Source: Promethearchaeota archaeon
GTDB taxonomy: Archaea; Asgardarchaeota; Lokiarchaeia; Sigyniarchaeales; SOKP01
Direction: 5' to 3'
DNA: 49,739 nucleotides
NCBI GenBank assembly: GCA_020343655.1
Contig: CP070805.1
Span: forward strand, 1,640,280 to 1,690,018
Below, one piece after another: positions 35,179 through 44,148 of this stretch. The notes beneath the pieces were generated by a model. It was not told the origin of the DNA and made no database searches. It saw only the letters and a program-made list of their open reading frames with translations. The position numbers were made by a program, and so were the translations under genes. Positions within the stretch are counted from its first letter, which is position 1. The number at the start of each line of letters is the position of its first letter.

Positions 35179-36000
35179 TTAATCGCGTTCAAAAGAAAAA
35201 CTCCCATTGTATTTTTCAGCATTGCGTTCAATAACATCTAAAGCATCTGATAAAATATTTTCCGCATCCAAATAATCCTTTGAAATAACTTCCAATCGAT
35301 AAAAAGGGGCTGCTATATAATTAATATTAATATTCCTTGTTTGTTTTCTCTCAATTATTTTTAAAGCCTCTAGTAATGATTCTCTAATTAAGTCTATCCC
35401 ATTTTCTGTAGTAAAAGAGAGTTTCACCTTACCAGATATACTCACCGTTGAGATTTTTACATTTTCATCAATTATTTTTAATAACACACTTTTAACTTCC
35501 TCAGATATATTATCTAATTCAGATAGTAATTCTTCTCCATTTTCTTTAAGTCCTTCAATTGCTTCTTGATAAGTATTAAAATAATCTAGTATTGGAAATC
35601 CGATTAATTCATAAGCCTTATCAAGTGTCATATCAATACCTTCTGTTTCTGTAAGAAATTGTAATAAAATTTCAAATTTTACCGCATATTTCCATTCCTT
35701 TAATCTATTTTCTCTCTGAGCAGAATTAACCCTTCTTAATGATAAATCAACATGTCCTTTATTTGTATCTACTCTCAGTACCCGTAAAATTACTCGTTGA
35801 CCAATTCGAACATAATTACGAATATTCTTAATCCACCGAGAGCTTATCTCTGATACATGGATCATACCTCTGGCACACTCCTCAGAATCCAAACCTTCAA
35901 AGTCAATTAAATCTACATACACATATTGGTTTTGTATCTCTGTTACTTTGGCTATAACAAACTCTCCATCTTTTGGGAATTTTGTTTTACTCTTCACCAT
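35179..36000 (-). CDS. aif2a: translation initiation factor 2 subunit alpha
   Basis: A 273-residue aIF2-alpha. The S1-type N-terminal domain starts FPKDGEFVIAKVTEIQNQYV and includes the loop RGMIHVSEISSRWI, where eukaryotes have the regulated Ser51 region. GHVDLSLRRVN follows, then the helical domain and the C-terminal ferredoxin-like domain that binds aIF2-gamma. It delivers initiator tRNA with beta and gamma subunits. Nop10 is downstream in the same operon. Confidence 0.96.
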   Translation of the reverse strand: MVKSKTKFPKDGEFVIAKVTEIQNQYVYVDLIDFEGLDSEECARGMIHVSEISSRWIKNIRNYVRIGQRVILRVLRVDTNKGHVDLSLRRVNSAQRENRLKEWKYAVKFEILLQFLTETEGIDMTLDKAYELIGFPILDYFNTYQEAIEGLKENGEELLSELDNISEEVKSVLLKIIDENVKISTVSISGKVKLSFTTENGIDLIRESLLEALKIIERKQTRNININYIAAPFYRLEVISKDYLDAENILSDALDVIERNAEKYNGSFSFERD

Positions 36001-36117
36001 GGTATTGACAAGTTTATTTTTTATTAATTAATTTTTTTAAATTCTTAATTTAATTTAACGATCTATAATTTTTTATTTTTTTTATCTTTCAAATACAAAA
36101 GACATATGAAAAGTGAA

Positions 36118-36553
36118 ATGAAAAATTCCTAATTGGTTTATTCATAATAAATGGGCTAAAAAAGCCGGAATTAAAAAAAATATTGCCAACATGATAAATA
36201 GGGCATTAGATTATGGTTTTAATTGGGCTTTATACCAAAAAGATGATGTAGAATTTGAAAATAGTAATGAGAGTATAATTTTTCAACAGTTAAAATATTT
36301 TAATGAAAAAGATGAAAATAAAAAAGGATATATCAAAGCTCTTTATTTACATCATCTATTGGACTTTTTTAAAGAAACTCATGTTAATATTCACGATCTT
36401 AAATTGGTTTTTAAAAAATTTTTACAAGAAAAGGTTATAGTTGAAATCTATGATTCTGTAGGAAAAATTACAAATTTCCAAGAAGAATTAAATGAGATCT
36501 TTGATTTAATAAAAGAAAATAGAGAAGAATTATTTGAAGATTTAAAATCTTAA
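36118..36553 (+). CDS. conserved-looking small helical protein, apparent start-proximal frameshift
   Basis: From ATG 36191 the protein has 120 residues. In-frame sequence upstream is clearly protein-like (IPNWFIHNKWAKKAGIKKN) but has no start codon before a TGA. ATG 36118 is followed by five A; one A fewer would give MKIPNWFIHNKW in frame. I infer a one-base insertion, either error or real. The protein is helical, with YIKALYLHHLLDFFKET and an acidic C-terminus. I do not recognise the family. It diverges from aIF2-alpha. Confidence 0.5.
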
Positions 36554-36613
36554 ATCTAGGAATATTGATAAAATACAATAAAGTAATTAAATAATAACTC
36601 TTTCTTCAAAAGC

Positions 36614-38470
36614 TTAAACAACCCACTCTAATTCTAATTCTTCAAGTTTTGCTTGGGTAGGCATTCCATTCTCATTCCAGCCCATAATTTTGTAATATGT
36701 TTGGATTGCACTCTTTAACTTATTGGGATCAATAGCTGTTTCAGAAAGAGCTCCTGAAGTATGTGGTTCGAAAAACCTATCAGGTAACCAATCATCATCT
36801 TTGGTAAGACCTTCTCTAATATTAAAAACTCTTGCCATAGTTGATATTCTTTCTCCTGCTTTCATTAATTCCCATATAGAAGTATTCCAACCAGTTACCG
36901 CTTGTACAATCTCAGTAAGATGATTATAACGCCAAGAGACAAAATAGCACATCAATAGGGCGTTAAATAAATAACGCCAATTAGTATAATATGCTAAAGC
37001 CCTTACTTTCCTTGGACTTAAATCATCCATCTCTAAAGGTTCTAAAATTCCTATAGGGCCATGATAGGTCATAACTCTACTATGAGCAATTGTATCGTCA
37101 TGTAAATTAGTCATATGTTCTGCTCCAGTTGGAGAAATTGCATAACCAAGTCCTAAACCCTGTTTAAGACGAGGCTCATGCATTGGAATCTCAGCTCCCT
37201 TTACATGCATAGCAAATTTATCTGATCCATTTTTTATCTTATCAGCAGCGCGTTTAACACCTTCTGCTAGTATGTCACCTAAACCATCACGTTCACTAAT
37301 CATTTTCACCATTTGAACCATTGCTTCAGAGTTGCCAAAATTTAATTTAATACCATCAGTATCTTTATCTGTCAAAATTCCTCTTTCATAACACTCCATC
37401 GCAAAACCAATAGAAATCCCCGTTGAGATTGTGTCTAATGAATATTTGTTACAAATTTCATTTGCTTTACATACTGCTGCCACATCATCAATTCCACAAT
37501 TAGAGCCTAAAGCACCTAAAGTTTCATATTCCGGTCCCCCATAAATGGCATCAACATTCCATGGATCCCCAATTTTAATAATTTTTTTACAACGAATAGA
37601 ACAAGCAAAACATCCGTCCTTCTCAAGTCCTAGTGTTTCTTTGATAGTTCTAGGATCTAATGCTTTCGCATTAGTAAATCCACCATCCCTGAAATTTCGA
37701 AATGATAGATTACCAGATGATGCAGCTTCTTCCATATAATCTCCTCCCGTACCAAATTCAAAATAACCTGCATTTCTTATCTGAATCTCCTCATTAAATA
37801 ACTTTAATAATTCCCTTAATTTCTCTTTATCTGCTACTTCCTGTTTCCGATTACCCCTTACAGCTATGGCTTTTAATTTTTTAGATCCCATTACAGCACC
37901 CATTCCAGTACGTCCAGCAGCATTTCTTAAGTCATTAATAATACAAGCATATCGTACTAACTTTTCTCCTCCAGGACCAATTTGTGCTATACGGATATAT
38001 TTATCACTCAATTCTTCATGAATTTTTTCTTGAACTTCACCAGTTATTTTACCCCAAAGATGAGATGCATCTCTTAATTCTGCCTCACCATCATGTACCC
38101 ATAGATAAACAGGATCTTTTGCCTTACCTTCAAAAATGATCGCATCAAATCCAGCATGTTTCAATTCTGCGCCCCAATAACCCCCCACTTCTGCTTCTCC
38201 AAAACCTCCTGTTAAAGGTGATTTTGCTCCTACACTGTTTCTACCTGCTCCAGGAATGGCAAACCCAGTTAAAGGGCCAGTAGCAAAAATTAATTTATTT
38301 TCAGGACTTAAGGAGTCTATACCTACTTTTAATTCCTTTAAAAGATAATAAGCTACAAAACCTTCTCCACCGATATATCTTCTATTGAAAATATCATCAG
38401 AGTTTTCAATTGAGATTTTCTCTGATGTTAAATCCACCCTAAGAATATTATTAGTATATCCATTTACCAT
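36614..38470 (-). CDS. aor: aldehyde:ferredoxin oxidoreductase family (tungsten enzyme)
   Basis: Start ATG 38470 (MVNGYTNNILRVDLTS) matches the family; a 50-residue longer frame to 38620 looks spurious. The product has 618 residues. The tungsten-pterin region includes GFGEAEVGGYWGAELKHAGFD, and the [4Fe-4S] cluster cysteines are in CFACSIRC and, later, LGSNCGI. AOR enzymes oxidise aldehydes to acids with ferredoxin, fitting fermentation of amino acids or sugars in an anaerobe. No cofactor genes are adjacent. The subfamily substrate is unknown. Confidence 0.93.
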   Translation of the reverse strand: MVNGYTNNILRVDLTSEKISIENSDDIFNRRYIGGEGFVAYYLLKELKVGIDSLSPENKLIFATGPLTGFAIPGAGRNSVGAKSPLTGGFGEAEVGGYWGAELKHAGFDAIIFEGKAKDPVYLWVHDGEAELRDASHLWGKITGEVQEKIHEELSDKYIRIAQIGPGGEKLVRYACIINDLRNAAGRTGMGAVMGSKKLKAIAVRGNRKQEVADKEKLRELLKLFNEEIQIRNAGYFEFGTGGDYMEEAASSGNLSFRNFRDGGFTNAKALDPRTIKETLGLEKDGCFACSIRCKKIIKIGDPWNVDAIYGGPEYETLGALGSNCGIDDVAAVCKANEICNKYSLDTISTGISIGFAMECYERGILTDKDTDGIKLNFGNSEAMVQMVKMISERDGLGDILAEGVKRAADKIKNGSDKFAMHVKGAEIPMHEPRLKQGLGLGYAISPTGAEHMTNLHDDTIAHSRVMTYHGPIGILEPLEMDDLSPRKVRALAYYTNWRYLFNALLMCYFVSWRYNHLTEIVQAVTGWNTSIWELMKAGERISTMARVFNIREGLTKDDDWLPDRFFEPHTSGALSETAIDPNKLKSAIQTYYKIMGWNENGMPTQAKLEELELEWVV

Positions 38471-38809
38471 ATTAAAACCTATATTGTATGTTTTTTCAAT
38501 TAATGTTAAATAGAATTGAAACTCATTTATATTTCTTATTTGAGTCAAATTTATGTTTCCAAATATCTCTTTATTCTTTTTTTTGTTAAAAATTAGATGA
38601 TTATTTTCAATATTTTTCAAGTGTACAGTTTTACCTAAATTTTCTCTAATTCTTCTAAAACATCCCCTTAAACCTAAACAATAAGATTAAATATAGTAAA
38701 AATTATAAACTCATCAACATTTAAAATTACATCTATTAAAAAATATATTTTATTGAATTAGTAAAATAATAAACATTAAATAACAAAAATAAAAGGTAAT
38801 TGATGAAAT

Positions 38810-40111
38810 ATGCCAACTGAAAAACCACATTTGAATTTAGTAATTATTGGGCACATAGATCACGGTAAATCAACAATGATGGGTGCTCTCCTCATCGAGA
38901 CAGGAGCAGTTACAGATAGAGAAGCCCGTGAGTTGGAAAAAATTGCAAAGGAATATGATAGAGATTCTTGGTCTTATGCTTTTGTTTTTGATCGTCTTAA
39001 AGAAGAAAGACAGAGGGGTATCACTATTGATCTCGCGTTTAGAAAATTTGAAACCCCAAATAGATATTTTACCATTATCGATGCCCCAGGCCACGCTGAT
39101 TTTGTTAAAAACATGATTACTGGTGCAAGTCAAGCTGACGCTGCTATCTTAGTTGTTTCTGGAAAGAAGGGTGAAATGGAAGTTGGAATCGCTGCAAATG
39201 GACAAACTCGTGAACACGCATATTTAGCACAAACTCTAGGCGTAAAACAAATCGTTGTGGCTGTGAATAAAGCTGATATTTATGATTATTCTGAAAAACG
39301 CTTTAATGAATGTAAAGATGCCGTCGGAGATCTTCTAAGCAGTATAGGTTTTAAGTTGAAGGATGTACCCTTCGTACCAACGAGTGGAATGGCAATGGAG
39401 AACCTATCAAAGAAGAGCGATAAAATGGCTTGGTATGATGGTCCAACTTTGATTGATGCGATTGATCAATTCGTCCTTCCTGAAAAACCAACTGGTAAGC
39501 CTTTAAGACTTCCCATACAAGATTCTTATAAAATTAAGGGAACAGGTGTTGTTCCTGTTGGTAGAGTAGAAACTGGAATTTTAAAGAAAGGGGATAAAAT
39601 AATAATCATGCCAACTGGTTTTCAAGGGGAAATTCGAAGTATTGAAATGCATCATGAAGAGATTCCACAAGCCATACCAGGAGATAATGTTGGTTTTAGT
39701 ATCAGAGGTATTACAATGGCAGATGCGAGTAGAGGAGATTGTTTAGGTCATCCAAAGGATCCACCAACTGTGATTACCCCTAAAGGAAAATGGACGGGTC
39801 AAATTATAGTTATTTGGCACCCCACAGCAATTGCTCAAGGCTATACTCCAGTAATTCACGCACACACGGCACAAATAGCTGCTAAATTTTCCAGCTTGCT
39901 TAAAAAGATGGATCAAAAAACTGGTGCTGTGATTGAAGATTCACCTAAGTTTCTTAAGAAAAATGAATCTGCCCTCGTTGAGCTCTCACCGATAAAGAAA
40001 ATGTGTCTCGAAAAGTATGAAGCTTTTCCAGAAATGGGCCGATTTGCTGTACGTGATATGGGAAGAACAGTTGCCGTTGGAATTGTCAAGGAAATTGACA
40101 CGGGAGCATAA
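38810..40111 (+). CDS. tuf: translation elongation factor EF-1 alpha
   Basis: A 433-residue aEF1A. G1 is GHIDHGKST (from residue 14), the switch I/II segment reads RGITIDLAF and DAPGHADFVKNMITGASQADAA, and G4 is NKAD. Domains II and III follow with VGRVETGILKKGDK and SPIKKMCLEKYEAFPEMGRFAVRDMG. It brings aminoacyl-tRNA to the ribosome. AAGGT lies 14-18 bases before the ATG. S10, frequently downstream in archaea, is absent here; T-rich terminators follow. Confidence 0.97.
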   Translation: MPTEKPHLNLVIIGHIDHGKSTMMGALLIETGAVTDREARELEKIAKEYDRDSWSYAFVFDRLKEERQRGITIDLAFRKFETPNRYFTIIDAPGHADFVKNMITGASQADAAILVVSGKKGEMEVGIAANGQTREHAYLAQTLGVKQIVVAVNKADIYDYSEKRFNECKDAVGDLLSSIGFKLKDVPFVPTSGMAMENLSKKSDKMAWYDGPTLIDAIDQFVLPEKPTGKPLRLPIQDSYKIKGTGVVPVGRVETGILKKGDKIIIMPTGFQGEIRSIEMHHEEIPQAIPGDNVGFSIRGITMADASRGDCLGHPKDPPTVITPKGKWTGQIIVIWHPTAIAQGYTPVIHAHTAQIAAKFSSLLKKMDQKTGAVIEDSPKFLKKNESALVELSPIKKMCLEKYEAFPEMGRFAVRDMGRTVAVGIVKEIDTGA

Positions 40112-40121
40112 AAAACCTACA

Positions 40122-40176
40122 TTTTGATTTTTTTATTCTATTTTAACTTATTAATTGTTTTTTTGAAATTTTATTT
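40122..40176 (+). terminator. T-rich terminator region after EF-1A
   Basis: Several T tracts, including two of seven T (40128-40134 and 40158-40164), follow the EF-1A stop, consistent with efficient archaeal termination of a highly expressed gene. Confidence 0.5.
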
Positions 40177-40277
40177 TTAATTAGCTTCAATTTTTTAAAA
40201 CTCTCATTTGAGAACCAGAATAGTTAAATGTATTCTCACAAACATATTTAGATATTATACAAATATTATTTTCTTTT

Positions 40278-40811
40278 TTGAAGCTTTATTTGCCTTTTCT
40301 ACTTAAGAAGTTTCTAATTAGAAAAGGTTGATATAAGGTTCTTTCTACTAAAACAAAGATTTGTTTTTTAGGATTGAGTAGTGTAGGAAAATCATCATTA
40401 TTAAGTTTACTTCAAGGGCGCGAAATATCGAAAGAGAGAATTCCTACTGTAGGATTAGAGATTGAAAATTCAATATTGGATGGAAAAAAGGTCAATATCT
40501 GGGATTTTGGTGGTCAAGAAAGATATCATTTCATGTGGCAGGATTTTTTAAGAGGAGCAGGTTTAGCTGTTCTGGTATGTGATTCTACAGAAGAAAATAT
40601 TAAAAAAACTAAAGATATTTACGATAAATTCTCACGTTATTTAAACTCCAAAGTTATAGCAATAGCTAATAAACAAGATCTTCCAGATGCCTTAAGTGCT
40701 AAAAAAGTTCAAAAAAAATTAGGTATGCGCACATATGGAATGTCTGCAATAAGATTGGACTTACGAGATAGAATGCGTGAAATTTTAGAATACGAGATAA
40801 ACACTAATTAG
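40278..40811 (+). CDS. Arf-like small GTPase with an in-frame TGA near the N-terminus
   Basis: The core is a small GTPase: KICFLGLSSVGKSS (G1), PTVGLEIE (switch I), IWDFGGQERYHF (G3, with Gln) and ANKQDLPDA (G4), all Arf-like. No ATG, GTG or TTG lies in frame between TGA 40329-40331 and the TTG at 40374, which would cut into the P-loop. Reading through the TGA gives MKLYLPFLLKKFLIRKG-x-YKVLSTKTKICFLGL from TTG 40278, an amphipathic helix then the beta1 strand as in Arf proteins. The TGA may be a nonsense mutation, a sequencing error (TGG) or a recoded codon. Confidence 0.65.
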
Positions 40812-40829
40812 GAATTAATTTAAAATTCT

Positions 40830-41390
40830 TCAAAACAATCTTCCAATTAGATGGGCTAAACGTAAACACTCAGGTAATTTAGAATCTACACAGATCTTTT
40901 GTAAGAGTGAATCTACTTTATTATTTTCAATTCCTTTTGAGTGGAAATAAATAATTGATATTCCTCCTGCAGTTTCAATTTGAGTTTGATATAAGTTTCC
41001 AGCATCAACAATGTTTTGTATTTTTTCTTTATATGTATTTGGAAACTTATAAATAATCGCTTTTCTTACAGAATCGAGATCAACCCTACGATCATTAACA
41101 GCAATAACAGGTTTTCTTATTTCACTATAAATTTTGTTTAAATTAATGAGATTAAATCCTCCGAAAGTAATGGTATGTGTTAATATAAATTGAATGTGTT
41201 TTTGATTTTGTTTAACCAATTCTATTAATCTTTCAGTTGCATTATTACCATCTACTATAATTTCTGTACTTACAACATTTACCATCCTAATACCTTGACA
41301 AATAACTCCAATTAATTGAGTTGTTTTAGATTTAGCTTTTAAATTGAAAGTAGCATCATCGAATCCAATTATTATAGGATTTTCTTTCAT
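40830..41390 (-). CDS. DUF99 family protein (endonuclease V-like fold)
   Basis: A 186-residue DUF99 protein. Hallmarks are IIGFDDATF at the start, EIIVDGNNATERLI and ITFGGFNLINLNKI in the middle, and PVIAVNDRR. DUF99 is archaeal and distantly related to endonuclease V; its biochemical role is not established. It starts four bases after the stop of the RNase III-like gene, so it belongs to the Csl4-Rpo11 operon. Confidence 0.85.
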   Translation of the reverse strand: MKENPIIIGFDDATFNLKAKSKTTQLIGVICQGIRMVNVVSTEIIVDGNNATERLIELVKQNQKHIQFILTHTITFGGFNLINLNKIYSEIRKPVIAVNDRRVDLDSVRKAIIYKFPNTYKEKIQNIVDAGNLYQTQIETAGGISIIYFHSKGIENNKVDSLLQKICVDSKLPECLRLAHLIGRLF

Positions 41391-41394
41391 TTTT

Positions 41395-41847
41395 TTATTT
41401 CTCAGGTAAAAATTTTTTCATAAAATTCAAGAGATTAGTAAAAGCGACAGTAGCATTTTTTGTTTCTTCATTTCTAATATAAAGATTGCCCGTAAGATTA
41501 TCAGCTAAAACATCTATTATCTCTTTTAAAGTCATTTTATTATTAAGCCATACGTAAGCTACTAATGATTCCACAGTATCAGCAAGATCATGCGCATTAG
41601 CTCTACTTTTTGCAAAATTCTTCATATTTGCATTTTTTAGTGCTGCTTCTAAAATATTTTTACCAACTTTTTTTCCTGTACGAATAATATTGTTATTTGG
41701 ATTATTATTGGTCAGATAAATAGATTTAGCAATAGAATAAGCTACGTTTACAATTCCATCTCCAATCTTAGCTAATCCTTTGTCAGTACCGATAATCTTT
41801 TGAGATTTATTAAGGTTTAAATCTTTAATTAAAAACTCGTAATCCAT
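41395..41847 (-). CDS. RNase III-domain-like small protein
   Basis: A 150-residue helical protein. GLAKIGDGIVNVAYSIAKS resembles the first signature helix of RNase III domains (LxFxGDAV), and the later ANAHDLADTVESLVAYVWL resembles the second (ADxxEAxxGA), with Asp and Glu in place. It is as short as bacterial mini-III (MrnC) and lacks a double-strand RNA-binding domain. Archaeal proteins of this kind are annotated as RNase III family; activity is unproven. It is encoded between Rpo11 and DUF99 genes in an RNA-related operon. Confidence 0.6.
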   Translation of the reverse strand: MDYEFLIKDLNLNKSQKIIGTDKGLAKIGDGIVNVAYSIAKSIYLTNNNPNNNIIRTGKKVGKNILEAALKNANMKNFAKSRANAHDLADTVESLVAYVWLNNKMTLKEIIDVLADNLTGNLYIRNEETKNATVAFTNLLNFMKKFLPEK

Positions 41848-41904
41848 TAAGATAAGTAGAATTAGGGCATCTTATAAAGTTTTCATAATGAAGAGTCTAT
41901 TACT

Positions 41905-42405
41905 TTAAATTAATTTTTTAAATAAATTTTGAACATCTACTACTTCTTCTCTTAGAGATTCGATACCTTTATTCAAAATATCTTTAATTTTAAATTTTTT
42001 TGAATTATCAAGACGTATAAAGATTTTTGGTGGTTCTATACCTGTTACTTTATATGCAGCAATATTTACACCTTCTATTTCTAATAGGTGTTTGACAAGA
42101 ATATTACAGAATCCATGTGATTGACCCTCAACCATTAATTCATAATCATTTTCTCCCTGACCTTTACTTAATCTTAGATTAAGATACTTATAATCAGGAA
42201 ACATAGCTTCTTCTTCTATTTCAAATTCTAATTCTTCCTCCTCTACAGATTCTTCTGCTGATGGAGTTTTTAATTCAGTTTCCTCTTTTTCCTCTAACTT
42301 AGGGTAAACATTCTCGATGTCCTCATCGTTTAATAATTCATCCACTAATTCATCAAGTTCCTCTTCGTCTTTATCCTCTGTTTTGACTGGTTTCTTTTTT
42401 GCCAT
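41905..42405 (-). CDS. rpo11: DNA-directed RNA polymerase subunit Rpo11 (RpoL) with acidic N-terminal extension
   Basis: The C-terminal ~97 residues are Rpo11: LMVEGQSHGFCNILVKHLL matches the conserved GExHTLxNLL segment, and GVNIAAYKVTGIEPPKIFI follows. Rpo11 dimerises with Rpo3 in polymerase assembly. Residues 1-67 are an added segment of Lys-rich start and then Glu/Asp-rich sequence (EEELDELVDELLNDEDIE and more) absent from usual ~95-residue Rpo11. The His of the normal GExHT is retained, but Thr is Gly. It lies in the Csl4 operon. Confidence 0.85.
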   Translation of the reverse strand: MAKKKPVKTEDKDEEELDELVDELLNDEDIENVYPKLEEKEETELKTPSAEESVEEEELEFEIEEEAMFPDYKYLNLRLSKGQGENDYELMVEGQSHGFCNILVKHLLEIEGVNIAAYKVTGIEPPKIFIRLDNSKKFKIKDILNKGIESLREEVVDVQNLFKKLI

Positions 42406-42500
42406 TGCGAAAACTCCTATAGATTGGGATTTGATAATCTTAATAAAAAATATGTAAAATCAAATAAATTTTTTTTGGTTTTACTAAAAAAACTGATTTC

Positions 42501-42719
42501 TCACAAATAACGATTCGCTAAATCTTTTAATCGTTCTGTTGCTAATTGTTGAAGATCTCTTGAACCAAAAAGAGTGACTTTTATGCTATTTCCCTCTACA
42601 GAAACATTTAAATTAAGGTAATTAACTTTTTTCTGAATATTTTCAAGAAATTTAATTATATTATCCAATGAACCGCTATTATTATAGAAATGAATTACTT
42701 TTTTTCCAACTTTTCTCAA
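42501..42719 (-). CDS. small conserved-looking protein in the Csl4-Rpo11 operon
   Basis: A 72-residue alpha/beta protein: a short basic N-terminus, a helix (DNIIKFLENIQKKV), two strands (LNLNVSVEGNSIKVTLFG) and a final helix (LQQLATERLKDLANRYL). I do not recognise the family. Its place between the exosome subunit Csl4 and Rpo11 suggests a role in RNA or transcription. The KEOPS subunit Pcc1 has a similar size and order of elements, but the diagnostic sequence is missing. Confidence 0.55.
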   Translation of the reverse strand: MRKVGKKVIHFYNNSGSLDNIIKFLENIQKKVNYLNLNVSVEGNSIKVTLFGSRDLQQLATERLKDLANRYL

Positions 42720-42757
42720 TAATGGACACTTTTTTTGTCTCTAATTAAAAAATAAAC

Positions 42758-43369
42758 TTAAAATCGTAAATTATTAGTTACATTTCCGAAATCACTGGCT
42801 AGCTTTCTAGATTCAATGTTTCCACATCGATTACATTTTAGTTTGTTATAACCAATTTTGGTGAGTGAATTCCCGCAGATTACACAATCAGCATAAATAA
42901 CTCCAAGTTCTTTACCCGCAGTACTTAATTTGTACTCATTATAATCCTGTGCTACTACTCGAGCTCTTAGAATATCCGTTATTTGAAAAGCGTCATTGAT
43001 TTTATCAACATATCTATCTGAAATCTGAGATACATGAATATTACCAAAATAACTTGAATTAAAATGAATTTTTTTATTAATTGTATAAAAGTTGATTCCA
43101 ACAGAATATTGGCGTAAGAAAAGAATGGTGCCAATAACAATATCTCCAATTTTAACAATCTTACGATCTTTCTCTTGATGTGTACTGATCTCAATTTTTC
43201 TTTCTTTCTTATTAATCGTAATAAAACCTGTTTTACTCGCAAAAATTTGACCATCTTTTATGAATGTGGATTGTTTATCAGGGAGGAATTCCTCAACTAC
43301 TCCCAGATAGTCGCCAGTTAGAACAATATCATTACCATTTAGAGACTTCTTATCCAAAAATATCAACAA
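42758..43369 (-). CDS. csl4: exosome RNA-binding subunit Csl4
   Basis: A 203-residue Csl4. The N-terminal domain starts VLTGDYLGVVEEFLPDKQ, matching the family's PGDxLGxxEEF. An S1 domain follows (residues about 68-150, VKIGDIVIGTILFLRQYSVGI to HVSQISDRYVDKI) and a zinc ribbon CVICGNSL ... CNRCG closes it. Csl4 sits on the Rrp41-Rrp42 ring as an RNA-binding cap. It leads the operon with the small protein, Rpo11, RNase III-like and DUF99 genes. Confidence 0.94.
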   Translation of the reverse strand: MLIFLDKKSLNGNDIVLTGDYLGVVEEFLPDKQSTFIKDGQIFASKTGFITINKKERKIEISTHQEKDRKIVKIGDIVIGTILFLRQYSVGINFYTINKKIHFNSSYFGNIHVSQISDRYVDKINDAFQITDILRARVVAQDYNEYKLSTAGKELGVIYADCVICGNSLTKIGYNKLKCNRCGNIESRKLASDFGNVTNNLRF

Positions 43370-43471
43370 TAGTTTTTTAATTTCTTAAACTCTTTCTAAT
43401 TTAAGTAAGTATTATTAAATAAGATAAATAAATTTGATGTATTAATTTTAAAAGAGTGAACATTTTTTCGG

Positions 43472-44116
43472 ATGAAAATTAGCAAAAAGGAATTAATTTC
43501 TATTATTCAAAAAACAGAAACGTTTACTAACCCTAAAATTGAATTGGAACAATATTGTATTGATGCAAACTGCGCTGTAGATATTATATATTATGCAGGT
43601 TTTGAATTTAAAGATATTAATAAAGCTTTTATAATTGATTTGGGTGCTGGAACAGGAAGATTATCCATCGCAAGTGCACTTTTTAATGCGAACTATGTTT
43701 TAAGTGTTGATATTGATATGAATGCTTTAAATATTTTAAGAAAAAATATTCTTACTCTTGAATTGGAACAAATTATTTTTCCAATATGTGCTGATATCGA
43801 ATATTTCCAAATTTCAAAAAGATTAATACATAAAAATATGAAAGTGACAACAATTATGAATCCTCCATTTGGAGTACAAACCAGATTTGCTGATAGAGCT
43901 TTTTTAAAAAAAGCAATTTCTTTTTCAGATATAATTTATTCTATTCATCTGGCGAATAAGAAGATCTATAAATTTATTTCGAATTATGTTAAAAAATTAA
44001 AATGGAAAATCGACAATGTCCTTCCATTTACTATGATTCTAGAACGTGCATTTCCATTTCATACTCAAAATACTAAAAAAATTGATGTTCATGTATATAG
44101 ATTCATAAAAGAATAA
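43472..44116 (+). CDS. METTL5-like rRNA adenine N6-methyltransferase
   Basis: A 214-residue class I methyltransferase whose whole layout matches eukaryotic METTL5: LEQYCIDANCAVDIIYYAG at the start, motif I DLGAGTGRLSIASALF (Asp56), NPPFGVQTRFADRAFLKKA (Asn130) with the NPPF motif for N6-adenine, and YSIHLANKKI. METTL5 makes m6A in the small-subunit rRNA decoding region in eukaryotes; archaeal homologues exist. It diverges from the Csl4 operon. Confidence 0.85.
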   Translation: MKISKKELISIIQKTETFTNPKIELEQYCIDANCAVDIIYYAGFEFKDINKAFIIDLGAGTGRLSIASALFNANYVLSVDIDMNALNILRKNILTLELEQIIFPICADIEYFQISKRLIHKNMKVTTIMNPPFGVQTRFADRAFLKKAISFSDIIYSIHLANKKIYKFISNYVKKLKWKIDNVLPFTMILERAFPFHTQNTKKIDVHVYRFIKE

Positions 44117-44148
44117 TAAAAAAAATTAACTCATAAGAAAAGTTAGTG

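Noticed and set aside
38471-38620. 50-residue N-terminal extension of the aldehyde oxidoreductase
   Set aside because: The family begins at MVNGYTNNILRVDLTS; the extra segment is Asn/Lys/Ile-rich like translated intergenic DNA.
42501-42719. Pcc1 subunit of KEOPS
   Set aside because: Size and element order fit, but the conserved Pcc1 C-terminal helix pattern is absent, so the gene is left unnamed.
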